Assembly: GCF_038592905.1 (NCBI RefSeq)
Contig: NZ_CP151943.1
Location: 1,738,501-1,802,500 of the forward strand
DNA length: 64,000 nucleotides
Source of the DNA: Neobacillus sp. FSL H8-0543
GTDB taxonomy: Bacteria; Bacillota; Bacilli; Bacillales; Cytobacillaceae
Direction: 5' to 3'
Below are positions 16,476 through 24,473 of the stretch, piece after piece. The position numbers and the translations under genes were made by a program. Numbering within the stretch: the first letter of the stretch is position 1; every line of letters starts with the position of its first letter. The notes under the pieces were generated by a model. That model was not told where the DNA came from and did not search any database. It was given only the letters and a program-made list of their open reading frames with translations.

Positions 16476-19400
16476 ATTTTGGTAATGTTACTTCAACGGT
16501 GGTTCCGTGGTTTTCTTTGCTTTGGAAGGTGATGGTTCCGTTGTGTTGTTTGATGATTCGGAAGGATGTGGTTAGGCCTAAACCAGTTCCTTTTTCCTTG
16601 TTGCTGTAGAAGGGTTCTCCTAGTCTTTGGACACGTTCCTCGCTTATTCCAATTCCATTGTCAGAAACCTTGATTGACAGGTAATCACTTTCTGTACTCA
16701 CACGGATCGTTATTCGGCCTTCAGAAATAATCGATTCGATACTATTCTTTATGATGTTAATAAATACTTGTTTTAGCTGGTTTGGATCACATATAATCGG
16801 TGGAATATCCTCGTCCATTTCTTTTGAAATCTGTATATTCATCAGGTTTGCTTCTGATCCCAGCAAGGTAATAACCTCGTTCAATAGGATAGGAATGTTC
16901 ACCAGGCTTGGTTTCATTTCTTGCGTCTTAGCAAGAGAAAGAAATTCTGTAATAATTTCCTCAATCCGGTTAAACTCACCAAGAATTACCTCAAAGTATT
17001 CCTCCTTAATGACGCCTCTTTGGAAAAGCTGGATAAAACCTTTAATCGCTGTAATCGGATTTCTTATTTCATGGGCTACACCTGCAGCTAGCTCGCCAAC
17101 GACCTGGAGCTTTTCTGCTTTCGCTAATTGTTCCTCAGCCCTTCTTTTCTCCGTAATATCTCTGCTTACGATAATCATATGCTCGACCTCGCCATCGTCT
17201 CCGATGACCGGTGTCCCCGAGCACTCCAGCAATTTCCAGTCTCCATTTTTATGCAAATAGCGCACTTCAGACTTAACGGGTGAATTTGTCGCAATCATTT
17301 GCTCGACCAGTGTTAAAAAGGAGGCATCATCATCGGGATGAACGTCCAAAAAAGAATGTCTGTCCATATAATAATCCTGTGGATACCCCAGCACAGCCTC
17401 ATGTGAAGGCGAGACATACATGGATTGGCCATTTCGATCAAGGACAGCAATTAAGTCTGTCATATTGTCAGCAATTAACCGGTAATTTTTCTGACTTTCT
17501 TCTAAATCCTTTTCCATCTGCTTCCGTTCGGTGATATCAATACAAGAGCCAATCACCTCAACGACCTCGCCGCCACGTTTAACAGGACTTAAGGCGGTAA
17601 AATAATGAATACTATTTACTTCATTTTCATAGGTTACGTATTCTTCGCCATTCCAGGCCCTTATATAAAACTCTTCCTTCTCTTCGGCCATTTCCTTTGG
17701 GAGAAATTCACATAACTCCTTGCCAACGATTTGAATCGGAGTCAGACCCAAACGATAGACGAGTTCACCATCACATAAAGAGTGAATGAATCGACCGTTC
17801 AGCATTTTATATTTAAAAATCATTCCTTGCTGCAGGCGGATGGTTTCATTTAATTCTCTTTGTGCTTGCCGGACCATTTCTTCGGCCCACATCCGTTCAT
17901 TCGTTTCCTCAGGAAGCCCAAATTCGTTAACGAGCGTCTGAATTTCACCTAGCTTTCCTTCAAGTTGCTCAGCAGGTAGTGGTCTCGTAAAGAAGTAACC
18001 CTGCCCCTCATCACAAAGGTATTGCTGTAAAAATAATAGTTGTTCCTTCGTTTCGATACCTTCACCGACCACATTCAGGTTTAAGTTATGAGCCATCGAA
18101 ATAATCGTTTTTACAATCGTTTCATCGTTAGGGTTTTGATGAATTTGTTTTACAAACGACTGGTCAATTTTCAATGTATCAATAGGAAATTGCCTTAAGT
18201 AATTCAATGAACTAAAACCGATACCAAAATCGTCAATACTAATGCGCACCCCAAGACGCTTAAGCTTTCTTAATGTGGTGATTGTACGATCAATATCTGC
18301 TGTCATGCTCTCAGTAATTTCTATTTCTAAATATTTAGGGTCCAGTTCTGTTTCCTGTAAAATCTTTTCTATCGTCGTTTCCAGGTTAGATAGACTAAAT
18401 TGTCGCGACGATAAATTAACCGAGACAACCGTCTCAAATCCCTTTTGGTGCCACTCCTTGTTTTGCTGACAGGCAGCCCTTAGCACCCACTCACCAATCG
18501 GAATAATTAACCCTGTTTCTTCCGCAATTGGAATAAAGGTTACTGGTGGTACCGATCCAAAAAGAGGATGAAACCAGCGAAGCAAGGCCTCGACACCGAC
18601 GATTTTGCCTGTTTTTAAATTTACCTTCGGCTGATAATATAGCTCTAGTTCATTACGTGCAATCGCTCGATGAAGCTCCATTTCTAATTTCAACGGATTG
18701 TGTAATAGGATATGAGTGTCTGATGAATAAAACTTAAAGTTGTTTTTCCCCGATTTCTTTGCCTGATACATCGCAAAATCAGCATGTTTAACTAATGTCT
18801 CAACCGATGTCCCATCCTCTGGAAAGACACTGATACCAATACTTGGAGAAGTAAAAATATCGTAGCTGTTTATGTTAAACGGCGACGAAAGGGCGTCTAA
18901 TATCCGTTTCGCTACTGTTGCTACAATCATTTGATTGACATTCGTTAATACAACAATAAACTCATCGCCACCCTGTCTGAAAACAATATCCGTTTCATAT
19001 AAAGAAGACTTCAGCCGTTTCGCCACTTCTTTTAAGAGCAAATCACCCATTTTATGGCCCAGACTGTCATTGATATTTTTAAAACGATCTAAATCAATAA
19101 ACAACAATGCCACACTTTCATTTTTATCAGAAGCATGGGCCAATTCGGTTGAGAGATGCTTACTCAGCATGTTTCTATTTGGAAGCCCGGTTAAATAATC
19201 ATGATAGGCCATATGTTCATTAGCTTTTTCCTTTAATACCTGTTTTGTCGTATCCGTAGAAATCCCAATAATACCCTCTATATTTCCATCCACGATGATT
19301 GGTATCAGCGTGTTATTTAAAAAAAGAATCGCTCCGTCCTTACAAAGAAAGGATATTTGAAAGTTCTGTGTCACTCCCTTTAGACATTGCTGAAAATAGT

Positions 19401-20013
19401 AGGAAGCTTTCTCTTTTTCTGGCGGATTAACAAGATCAAGAAAATGCAAAGACTGTTTAATTTTTGACCCGTTGTACCCGCTTAATTTTTCAGATGCAGT
19501 ATTACACCTTGTATAATAACCGTTTGTATCTAACGAATAAACGGCATTGGCACTTTGTTCAAATAGGGCACGGTAGCGCTGTTCGCTTTCGAGGAATTGT
19601 TCCTGGAGTTTCTTTTTTCCGGTTATATCCTGCCCCACGACCATTACTGCCGGTTTTCCGTTATAGGTAACCTTGGTGCCTGTTGTTTCCAGAAAAACCT
19701 CTTTCCCATCTAACGATAGTAGTTTACATTCGATTACCCCGCCACTCTCGTTGGGTAAGAGGTCCCTTTTTAGCTGTTGTGCAATTTTTGCACGAAATTC
19801 CGGACAAACTAGATCGTCTATGCCTTTGCCTATTAAACTAGTATCTCCCATACCTAAGGTTTTACTGGCTCTTTGATTAGCAAAAACAATTCTCCCCTCT
19901 TGATGAACAAATATAATCGTAGGAGTTTTGTCAATTAAATGAAGATATTGATTTCCGTCATCTGCCATCCGTGTTTTATCCACACCTGAATCTACTAAAT
20001 TATTAATGTTCAT
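16474..20013 (-). CDS. PAS-PAS-GGDEF-EAL-PAS-PAS-histidine kinase fusion
   Basis: About 1,179 residues, cytoplasmic, no membrane segment. Order (approximate residues): PAS 25-135; PAS 145-262; GGDEF 268-435 with intact RQGGDEF near 350; EAL 445-690 with EALLRW near 476, NLSSRQF, EITES, DDFGIGFSSL, LKIDQSF and GEGIE all present; PAS 735-832; PAS 843-957; HisKA 965-1030 with the phosphorylatable His in AAGVAHEIRNPITAIKGF near 981; HATPase_c 1065-1179 with N-box NIIKNSIES, DNGIGI and GTGLGL. The kinase core closely resembles Bacillus KinA-E-type sporulation kinases. It should therefore make and break c-di-GMP and also autophosphorylate. No response regulator gene adjoins, so it is an orphan kinase. 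Start ATG 20013 has GGTGAT upstream; GTG 20022 and ATG 20019 are alternatives. A structured leader precedes it. Confidence 0.85.
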   Translation of the reverse strand: MNINNLVDSGVDKTRMADDGNQYLHLIDKTPTIIFVHQEGRIVFANQRASKTLGMGDTSLIGKGIDDLVCPEFRAKIAQQLKRDLLPNESGGVIECKLLSLDGKEVFLETTGTKVTYNGKPAVMVVGQDITGKKKLQEQFLESEQRYRALFEQSANAVYSLDTNGYYTRCNTASEKLSGYNGSKIKQSLHFLDLVNPPEKEKASYYFQQCLKGVTQNFQISFLCKDGAILFLNNTLIPIIVDGNIEGIIGISTDTTKQVLKEKANEHMAYHDYLTGLPNRNMLSKHLSTELAHASDKNESVALLFIDLDRFKNINDSLGHKMGDLLLKEVAKRLKSSLYETDIVFRQGGDEFIVVLTNVNQMIVATVAKRILDALSSPFNINSYDIFTSPSIGISVFPEDGTSVETLVKHADFAMYQAKKSGKNNFKFYSSDTHILLHNPLKLEMELHRAIARNELELYYQPKVNLKTGKIVGVEALLRWFHPLFGSVPPVTFIPIAEETGLIIPIGEWVLRAACQQNKEWHQKGFETVVSVNLSSRQFSLSNLETTIEKILQETELDPKYLEIEITESMTADIDRTITTLRKLKRLGVRISIDDFGIGFSSLNYLRQFPIDTLKIDQSFVKQIHQNPNDETIVKTIISMAHNLNLNVVGEGIETKEQLLFLQQYLCDEGQGYFFTRPLPAEQLEGKLGEIQTLVNEFGLPEETNERMWAEEMVRQAQRELNETIRLQQGMIFKYKMLNGRFIHSLCDGELVYRLGLTPIQIVGKELCEFLPKEMAEEKEEFYIRAWNGEEYVTYENEVNSIHYFTALSPVKRGGEVVEVIGSCIDITERKQMEKDLEESQKNYRLIADNMTDLIAVLDRNGQSMYVSPSHEAVLGYPQDYYMDRHSFLDVHPDDDASFLTLVEQMIATNSPVKSEVRYLHKNGDWKLLECSGTPVIGDDGEVEHMIIVSRDITEKRRAEEQLAKAEKLQVVGELAAGVAHEIRNPITAIKGFIQLFQRGVIKEEYFEVILGEFNRIEEIITEFLSLAKTQEMKPSLVNIPILLNEVITLLGSEANLMNIQISKEMDEDIPPIICDPNQLKQVFINIIKNSIESIISEGRITIRVSTESDYLSIKVSDNGIGISEERVQRLGEPFYSNKEKGTGLGLTTSFRIIKQHNGTITFQSKENHGTTVEVTLPK

Positions 20014-20052
20014 CGCCATCACCGTTTATCCGTTTATTTGTATATAGAAAAA

Positions 20053-20074
20053 GACTATTCATGGGAGAATAGCC
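20053..20074 (-). terminator. Leader terminator upstream of the kinase fusion gene
   Basis: GACTATTC (20053-20060) pairs with GAATAGCC (20067-20074), followed by a T-run on the minus strand. An alternative hairpin, AGCCT...AGGCT (20071-20087), uses part of the same strand and could act as antiterminator. Confidence 0.6.
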
Positions 20075-20175
20075 TATTTTAAAGGCTCTCTCGGCAACAG
20101 GCTAGTAAGTTCTCCTGAACCCTAAACCCGTATGGCCTTCCCATTCTTGCCCTCGAAACGTTCCACGCTACTATT
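20075..20175 (-). ncRNA. Riboswitch-like structured leader (c-di-GMP-I-like 3' end, class uncertain)
   Basis: Between the predicted promoter (20191-20219) and the leader terminator, the minus strand reads in order: CGAGGGCAAGAATGG, AAGGCCATACGGGTTTAGGG, a GTTC-AGGA-GAAC hairpin, then AGCCTGTTGCCGAG. GGCAA and TTGCC can form a closing stem. The 3' part resembles the (A)GCCxGGTTGCCGA end and the GCC-ACGGG-TCTAA segment of GEMM (c-di-GMP-I) riboswitches, but the ACGCAAAG motif and the first tetraloop hairpin are missing. A terminator with an alternative pairing follows. I call it a structured regulatory leader; membership of a known class is unproven. Confidence 0.5.
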
Positions 20176-20190
20176 AATTATATATCATCT

Positions 20191-20219
20191 AGTATAAAGC
20201 TAATTTTCAATATTTACAA
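20191..20219 (-). promoter_or_regulatory. Sigma-A promoter of the kinase fusion gene
   Basis: On the minus strand TTGTAA (20214-20219), 17 bases, TATACT (20191-20196). It gives a leader of about 160 bases that contains the structured region. Confidence 0.65.
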
Positions 20220-20313
20220 TTGTTTATAAACCCTTGGAACAGTTCGATTCTCGTGCTTCACTAACCAGCTGTGAAGCATGAGAGCCGTCCCCAAGGGCCA
20301 TTTTTAGGATACT

Positions 20314-20739
20314 CTAAATACTGGTTTCACCTTTTATCCCGTTTATTGAATAGCTTGCAGTGATAGTTGCATTCAAGGAATGAGAAACGGAACAATATTT
20401 ATCCTTTGATAATTGAATTGCCCGCACCACCTTATCCTCTGGGAGGTTACCCTCAAGTGCATAATGAATAGAAATTACCGTAAAACGCTTAGGATGATCA
20501 TCTGCACGTTCACCTGAAATCTCCATCTTAAAAGAAGCAGGTTCTAAGCGCATTTTCTGTAATATCGACATAATATCAATACCCGTGCATCCTGCCACCG
20601 CATGCAGTAGCAACTCCGTCGGCCTCGGACCAGTATTCTCCCCACCAATTTCCTGTGCCGCATCCATCTTAATCTCATGACCAGAAGGTGCCACCCCCGC
20701 AAAAGCCATCCTACCCTTCCACTCAACCGTCAAATCCAT
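20314..20739 (-). CDS. OsmC/Ohr-family protein
   Basis: 141 residues, one OsmC-like domain. The two conserved cysteines of the family are in AVAGCTGIDI (near residue 51) and DKYCSVSHSL (near 115), preceded by ENTGPRPTELLLHA. OsmC/Ohr proteins are cytoplasmic thiol peroxidases that reduce organic hydroperoxides; this subgroup resembles YhfA-like OsmC proteins. It is a single gene lying between the kinase fusion gene on the same strand and a divergent TerD-like gene. Confidence 0.8.
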   Translation of the reverse strand: MDLTVEWKGRMAFAGVAPSGHEIKMDAAQEIGGENTGPRPTELLLHAVAGCTGIDIMSILQKMRLEPASFKMEISGERADDHPKRFTVISIHYALEGNLPEDKVVRAIQLSKDKYCSVSHSLNATITASYSINGIKGETSI

Positions 20740-20820
20740 CCCCTACATCCAACCCCTTTCATAATAACTAGACCTTCTTAGCTTTTACCTTTACACAGAA
20801 AAAATTCGGTGCCAATTCGC

Positions 20821-20876
20821 GGTGCCTGTCACCGCGCATGGACAAATCGCCCATTTGTCCACGTGGGGTGGACAGT
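20821..20876. repeat. Family A repeat, copy 6
   Basis: The core GGTGCCTGTCACC (20821-20833) then TGGACAAATCGCCCATTTGT and GGGGTGGACAGT: a full-length copy with a perfect second hairpin, upstream of the TerD-like gene. Confidence 0.9.
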
Positions 20877-20955
20877 GGTTTATAGCCCCTAAACTCCCAT
20901 TTCCAATTATGGTATAATTACCAAAATTAGTTTGAACAAATAAAGGAGTGATTTC

Positions 20956-22176
20956 ATGCCTGCTCTAATTCAAAAGGGTGCGCGAGTCGACATAACGACA
21001 AGCCAAGCGAATATATCAAAGGTAACGGTAGAGATTGGCTGGGAAACCACTGGACCGATTGATATTGATTCTTCTCTCTTTATGCTTGATTCCAACGGAA
21101 GGTGTTTGAATGATGACTCAATGATATTTTACGGAAACAGCACTTCAGCCGATCAATCCGCTACACATGTTGTCCTCAGTAATCCAGGAAAAAAAGTCGA
21201 ACAATTTCATATCCAATTGCAAAAAGTGTCACCTATAACTGAAAAGTTGGTATTAGCCTTAACCATTTATGAAGGTGACAAAAATGGACAAACCTTCTCA
21301 CAAATGAAAAATGCCTATGTAAAAATACTCAATGACCAACAACAAGAGATGATTCATTATCAACTTGATCCATTTACAATTGAAAATTCTCTCGTTCTAG
21401 CTGAGCTCTATCGGAGAAATGGTAATTGGAAACTTTCAACAAATACCGGGGGTTTTGCCGGGGGACTTGCTGCCCTTTGTAATCACTTTGGGCTTGAAAT
21501 TAAAGAGGATGCCAAAGCTTCAGCACCCCTTCAACAAAGTCAACCGGCTTCGCAGCAACTGGTCCCGCAACCAATACCAGCAGCTACTCAGCCAATGGTG
21601 AAGGAAAAGGCAGCAGAACCGCCAAAGCAGCAGGCACCGATAAATTTAGGAAAAGTCACACTAAAAAAACCTGGGGATTTCATCTCTTTACGGAAAGCAG
21701 CTAAAATTAGTAATATCCATGTGAGATTAAATTGGACAAAAGCTGTGGATTTAGACATTCATGCTTTTTACATAACAAAACAAGGGAAGTTCGGACATAT
21801 CTTTTTTGGAAATAAAGGAAAATTAGATCGCTCTCCTTATATTTCCCTCGATAAAGATGCAGGGGTCGGTAATTCGGCTGGGAATAACGAGGAAAACCTG
21901 ATCATCGGAACGCTCGACGACATCGATAAAATAATTATCGCAACAAACATTTTTAGATTTCTAGGCTTTAGAAAAAAGGACGATAACTTTGCAAAATACG
22001 ATGGAAGAGTACTAATAAAAACGAACAACGGCGATGACATTGAAGTCCCGCTAACATCAACAACCACCGGCAGATGGTGCATCATCGCAAAAATCGACCA
22101 TACAAACACAGCAGACACAAAAGTCATAAACATCAACCACGTCCAAGCAACAGAACCAACCGTCAACGACCTTTGA
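20956..22176 (+). CDS. Tandem TerD/TerA-type stress protein
   Basis: 406 residues made of two related beta-rich domains joined by a Gln/Pro/Ala-rich linker (about 190-230). The N-terminal TerD domain (1-185) shows PIDIDSSLFMLDSNGRC and the calcium-associated DD/DxD positions. The C-terminal domain (235-400) shows NWTKAVDLDIHAFYI and LDKDAGVGN, as in TerA-like proteins. The TerD family binds calcium and is linked to tellurite resistance and general envelope or phage stress. No other ter genes (TerC, TerB, TerZ) are in the window, so this is an orphan. RBS AAAGGAGTG precedes the ATG. Confidence 0.8.
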   Translation: MPALIQKGARVDITTSQANISKVTVEIGWETTGPIDIDSSLFMLDSNGRCLNDDSMIFYGNSTSADQSATHVVLSNPGKKVEQFHIQLQKVSPITEKLVLALTIYEGDKNGQTFSQMKNAYVKILNDQQQEMIHYQLDPFTIENSLVLAELYRRNGNWKLSTNTGGFAGGLAALCNHFGLEIKEDAKASAPLQQSQPASQQLVPQPIPAATQPMVKEKAAEPPKQQAPINLGKVTLKKPGDFISLRKAAKISNIHVRLNWTKAVDLDIHAFYITKQGKFGHIFFGNKGKLDRSPYISLDKDAGVGNSAGNNEENLIIGTLDDIDKIIIATNIFRFLGFRKKDDNFAKYDGRVLIKTNNGDDIEVPLTSTTTGRWCIIAKIDHTNTADTKVININHVQATEPTVNDL

Positions 22177-22251
22177 TAGGAATTCTGTACTACTACCATT
22201 TGCACTATAATTTGCAGTACAATCGGCACCCAAATTGGCAGCGCAAATTTG

Positions 22252-22306
22252 GGTGCCTGTCACCGCGCGTGGACAAATCGCCCATTTGTCCACATGGGGT
22301 GGACAT
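22252..22306. repeat. Family A repeat, copy 7
   Basis: GGTGCCTGTCACC (22252-22264) followed by GTGGACAAATCGCCCATTTG and GGGGTGGACA, nearly identical to copy 6. The two full-length copies flank the TerD-like gene. Confidence 0.9.
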
Positions 22307-22421
22307 TTATACAAAATCCTCCCAGTGACAGCGTCATTCCTAACTCTGCATATGAAATGGGACCTTTCTTGAAACTTCTTTTTATTTTCTTCGTATTATT
22401 ATAAGAAGGAAGGTGATGAAA

Positions 22422-24119
22422 ATGAAGAAAAAGTGGTTTATCCCGATTATTTTCCTGGCACTGTTATTCTTTTTCCCGCAACAGATTTTCGCAGTAGAAT
22501 TTACTATATCCAATACAAAAATTGATGCTTACTTACATGAAAACGGAGAGGTCGAAGTAGAAGAAACCCATACGTATCAGTTTGAAGGGAAATTTAACGG
22601 CATCAGCCGGGAACTGATCCCTAAAGAAGGAACGGACATTACTGATTTTTCCGCATCAGAGAATGGAAAAGCCTTAAGGATTGAAAAGGATGATGGCCTT
22701 TATAAGATTCACCGCAAGGGGAAGGATGAAACAATTACGGTGACCCTTCACTATACCATCGTGAACGGTCTTGAGATCTACCAAGATGTCGCGCAGTTTT
22801 ATTGGCCATTTTTCGATGATAGAAACGAGTCCACCTATGGAAATCTATCGATTACGATTCATCCCCCAAAAATAACAGATAACGTGATTGCCTTCGGCTA
22901 TGATGAAGCCTACCAAACTGAAACCATTCAGGATGATGGTGCCGTTCTTTTCGATTTAAAAAAGGTTCCAAGTGATAGGAATGGCGATATTCGTGTTGTT
23001 TATGATACCCGACTTTTTCCCGCAACCACACTAACGGCTGCCAAATCAATGCGGGGGGAAATCCTAAAGGCAGAGCAAGAACTCGCCGATAAGGCGGCCG
23101 CAAAAGCAGAAACAAGAGAAATGCTTTCAAACATTCCCACCATGGGGGTCATCGCTTTCTCGATTGTTCTGCTGTTTCACATGTTAACCGCTTGGCTCCG
23201 AGCACGTGTGAAAAAAGCTGCACTCGAAAGAGAAGGCAGCAGTTTTGCAGCCATACCAAAACAAAACATGAGTCTGCCGGCAACTCTCTTTTATACAAAC
23301 TATTCACAGCTTTCGCCGCAAGCAATGGCAGCAGCATTACTCGATTTGGTGCGCCAAGGATTCGTGACCAAAACGGCAACCGGGCATTTTCAGGCAACCG
23401 GGCAAAAAAGCAACATCCCGCATGAACAGGTGTTGCTGGAGTGGCTATTTGAAAAAATTGGGGCAAATGGCCAGTTTAGCTTTGATGACTTAGCAGCCTA
23501 TACAATGGATAATAAAAACCATACCCAATACCACCAATTCAAGTCCCAATGGATAAAGGCGGTAAAACAAGAGGTGGATGGGCATGCCCTTTATGAGAAC
23601 AAAAAAAGGTCTCGATTTACGATCGGTTTTTCCAGTTTACTGCTGCTCCCGTTTCTGTTCCTGTTCCCTATTTATAATCTTATGGGTTCATTTGCTGCAG
23701 CACTGATTCTGTTTATTACCGTGATTATTTACGCAATTGCGTATAACCCAAGGACACCGAAAGGATTGCAGATTGCTTACGACTGGAAGCTCTTTAAGGA
23801 CCGTTTTAAACAAGTACCGCAGTCAGACTGGGAAAAATGGACCGAAGACGAGCGCATGCGCGCCTACATCTATGGACTCGGAAGTAATGACAAAGACGTT
23901 AGCAAGAAAAATGACGAACTGGTAGAGGCCTTCACTGCTAGAGGAGGCAGTGATTATAGCGGTGTCGCAGGCTTGTATACTTTCGCATATATCGGTCCGC
24001 TGGCTTCCGAAAACTTTCGATCAGCTAACCAATCAACAGAAACCACCGTTAGCGGAGGCTCGAGCTTTGGCGGCGTTGGCGGAACCGGAGGGGGCGGTGG
24101 CGGGTCCGGTGCGTTTTAA
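22422..24119 (+). CDS. DUF2207 membrane protein with Gly-rich tail
   Basis: About 565 residues. An N-terminal signal peptide or anchor (KKWFIPIIFLALLFFFPQ) leads to an extracytoplasmic DUF2207 beta domain (about 28-205) that begins FTISNTKIDAYLHENGEVEVEETH. One membrane helix follows (about 245-262), then a cytoplasmic wing-like domain, two more helices (about 410-445), and a C-terminal tail GGSSFGGVGGTGGGGGGSG. The family is widespread and uncharacterised. I choose ATG 22422 with AAGGAAGGTGAT upstream; ATG 22416 or GTG 22413 are alternatives. It stands alone between a family A repeat and a tandem-repeat region. Confidence 0.75.
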   Translation: MKKKWFIPIIFLALLFFFPQQIFAVEFTISNTKIDAYLHENGEVEVEETHTYQFEGKFNGISRELIPKEGTDITDFSASENGKALRIEKDDGLYKIHRKGKDETITVTLHYTIVNGLEIYQDVAQFYWPFFDDRNESTYGNLSITIHPPKITDNVIAFGYDEAYQTETIQDDGAVLFDLKKVPSDRNGDIRVVYDTRLFPATTLTAAKSMRGEILKAEQELADKAAAKAETREMLSNIPTMGVIAFSIVLLFHMLTAWLRARVKKAALEREGSSFAAIPKQNMSLPATLFYTNYSQLSPQAMAAALLDLVRQGFVTKTATGHFQATGQKSNIPHEQVLLEWLFEKIGANGQFSFDDLAAYTMDNKNHTQYHQFKSQWIKAVKQEVDGHALYENKKRSRFTIGFSSLLLLPFLFLFPIYNLMGSFAAALILFITVIIYAIAYNPRTPKGLQIAYDWKLFKDRFKQVPQSDWEKWTEDERMRAYIYGLGSNDKDVSKKNDELVEAFTARGGSDYSGVAGLYTFAYIGPLASENFRSANQSTETTVSGGSSFGGVGGTGGGGGGSGAF

Positions 24120-24195
24120 ACTCAGGATTCAACCGGATAGATCCTAAAACCATGAGTGCTTACTTTTCAATTTTTCTTTTTCAGACAGCTTGGTT

Positions 24196-24347
24196 GCCAA
24201 TATCCCCGATTGGCGACTGGGCTCTTTCTTTTTCCAAAACTTCGGTCGCCTATCCACCCTATTGGCTACGCTACTCTTCCTTTTTATAAAACTTCAGTCG
24301 CCTATCAGGCCTATTGGCTACCCTACTCCAGAAAAATATGGGTACTA
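24196..24347. repeat. Three tandem 52-bp hairpin units
   Basis: Hairpins GCCAAT...ATTGGC (24196), GCCTAT...ATTGGC (24248) and GCCTAT...ATTGGC (24300) begin exactly 52 bases apart, each followed by a pyrimidine-rich spacer. The TTGGCGAC end of one unit can also pair with the GTCGCC start of the next, giving alternative folds. They lie 120-270 bases upstream of a GGDEF-EAL gene. Confidence 0.75.
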
Positions 24348-24473
24348 TTTCCTGTTCACCGACACATTTCGACAATTTCCACTTTCTGCAAATGGTAAAA
24401 TTATTCCATAATCTTCAAGATCGAGAGATTTGTTCCAATTTTACATATCTTTTTTCATATAGGAGTGGCATTG

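Noticed and set aside
19680..19692. Family A core inside the kinase fusion gene
   Set aside because: Only GGTGCCTGTTG matches; the last bases differ, so it is probably a chance coding similarity.
24156..24411. Short plus-strand reading frames over the 52-bp hairpins
   Set aside because: They overlap in several frames, lack ribosome sites and follow the repeat structure.
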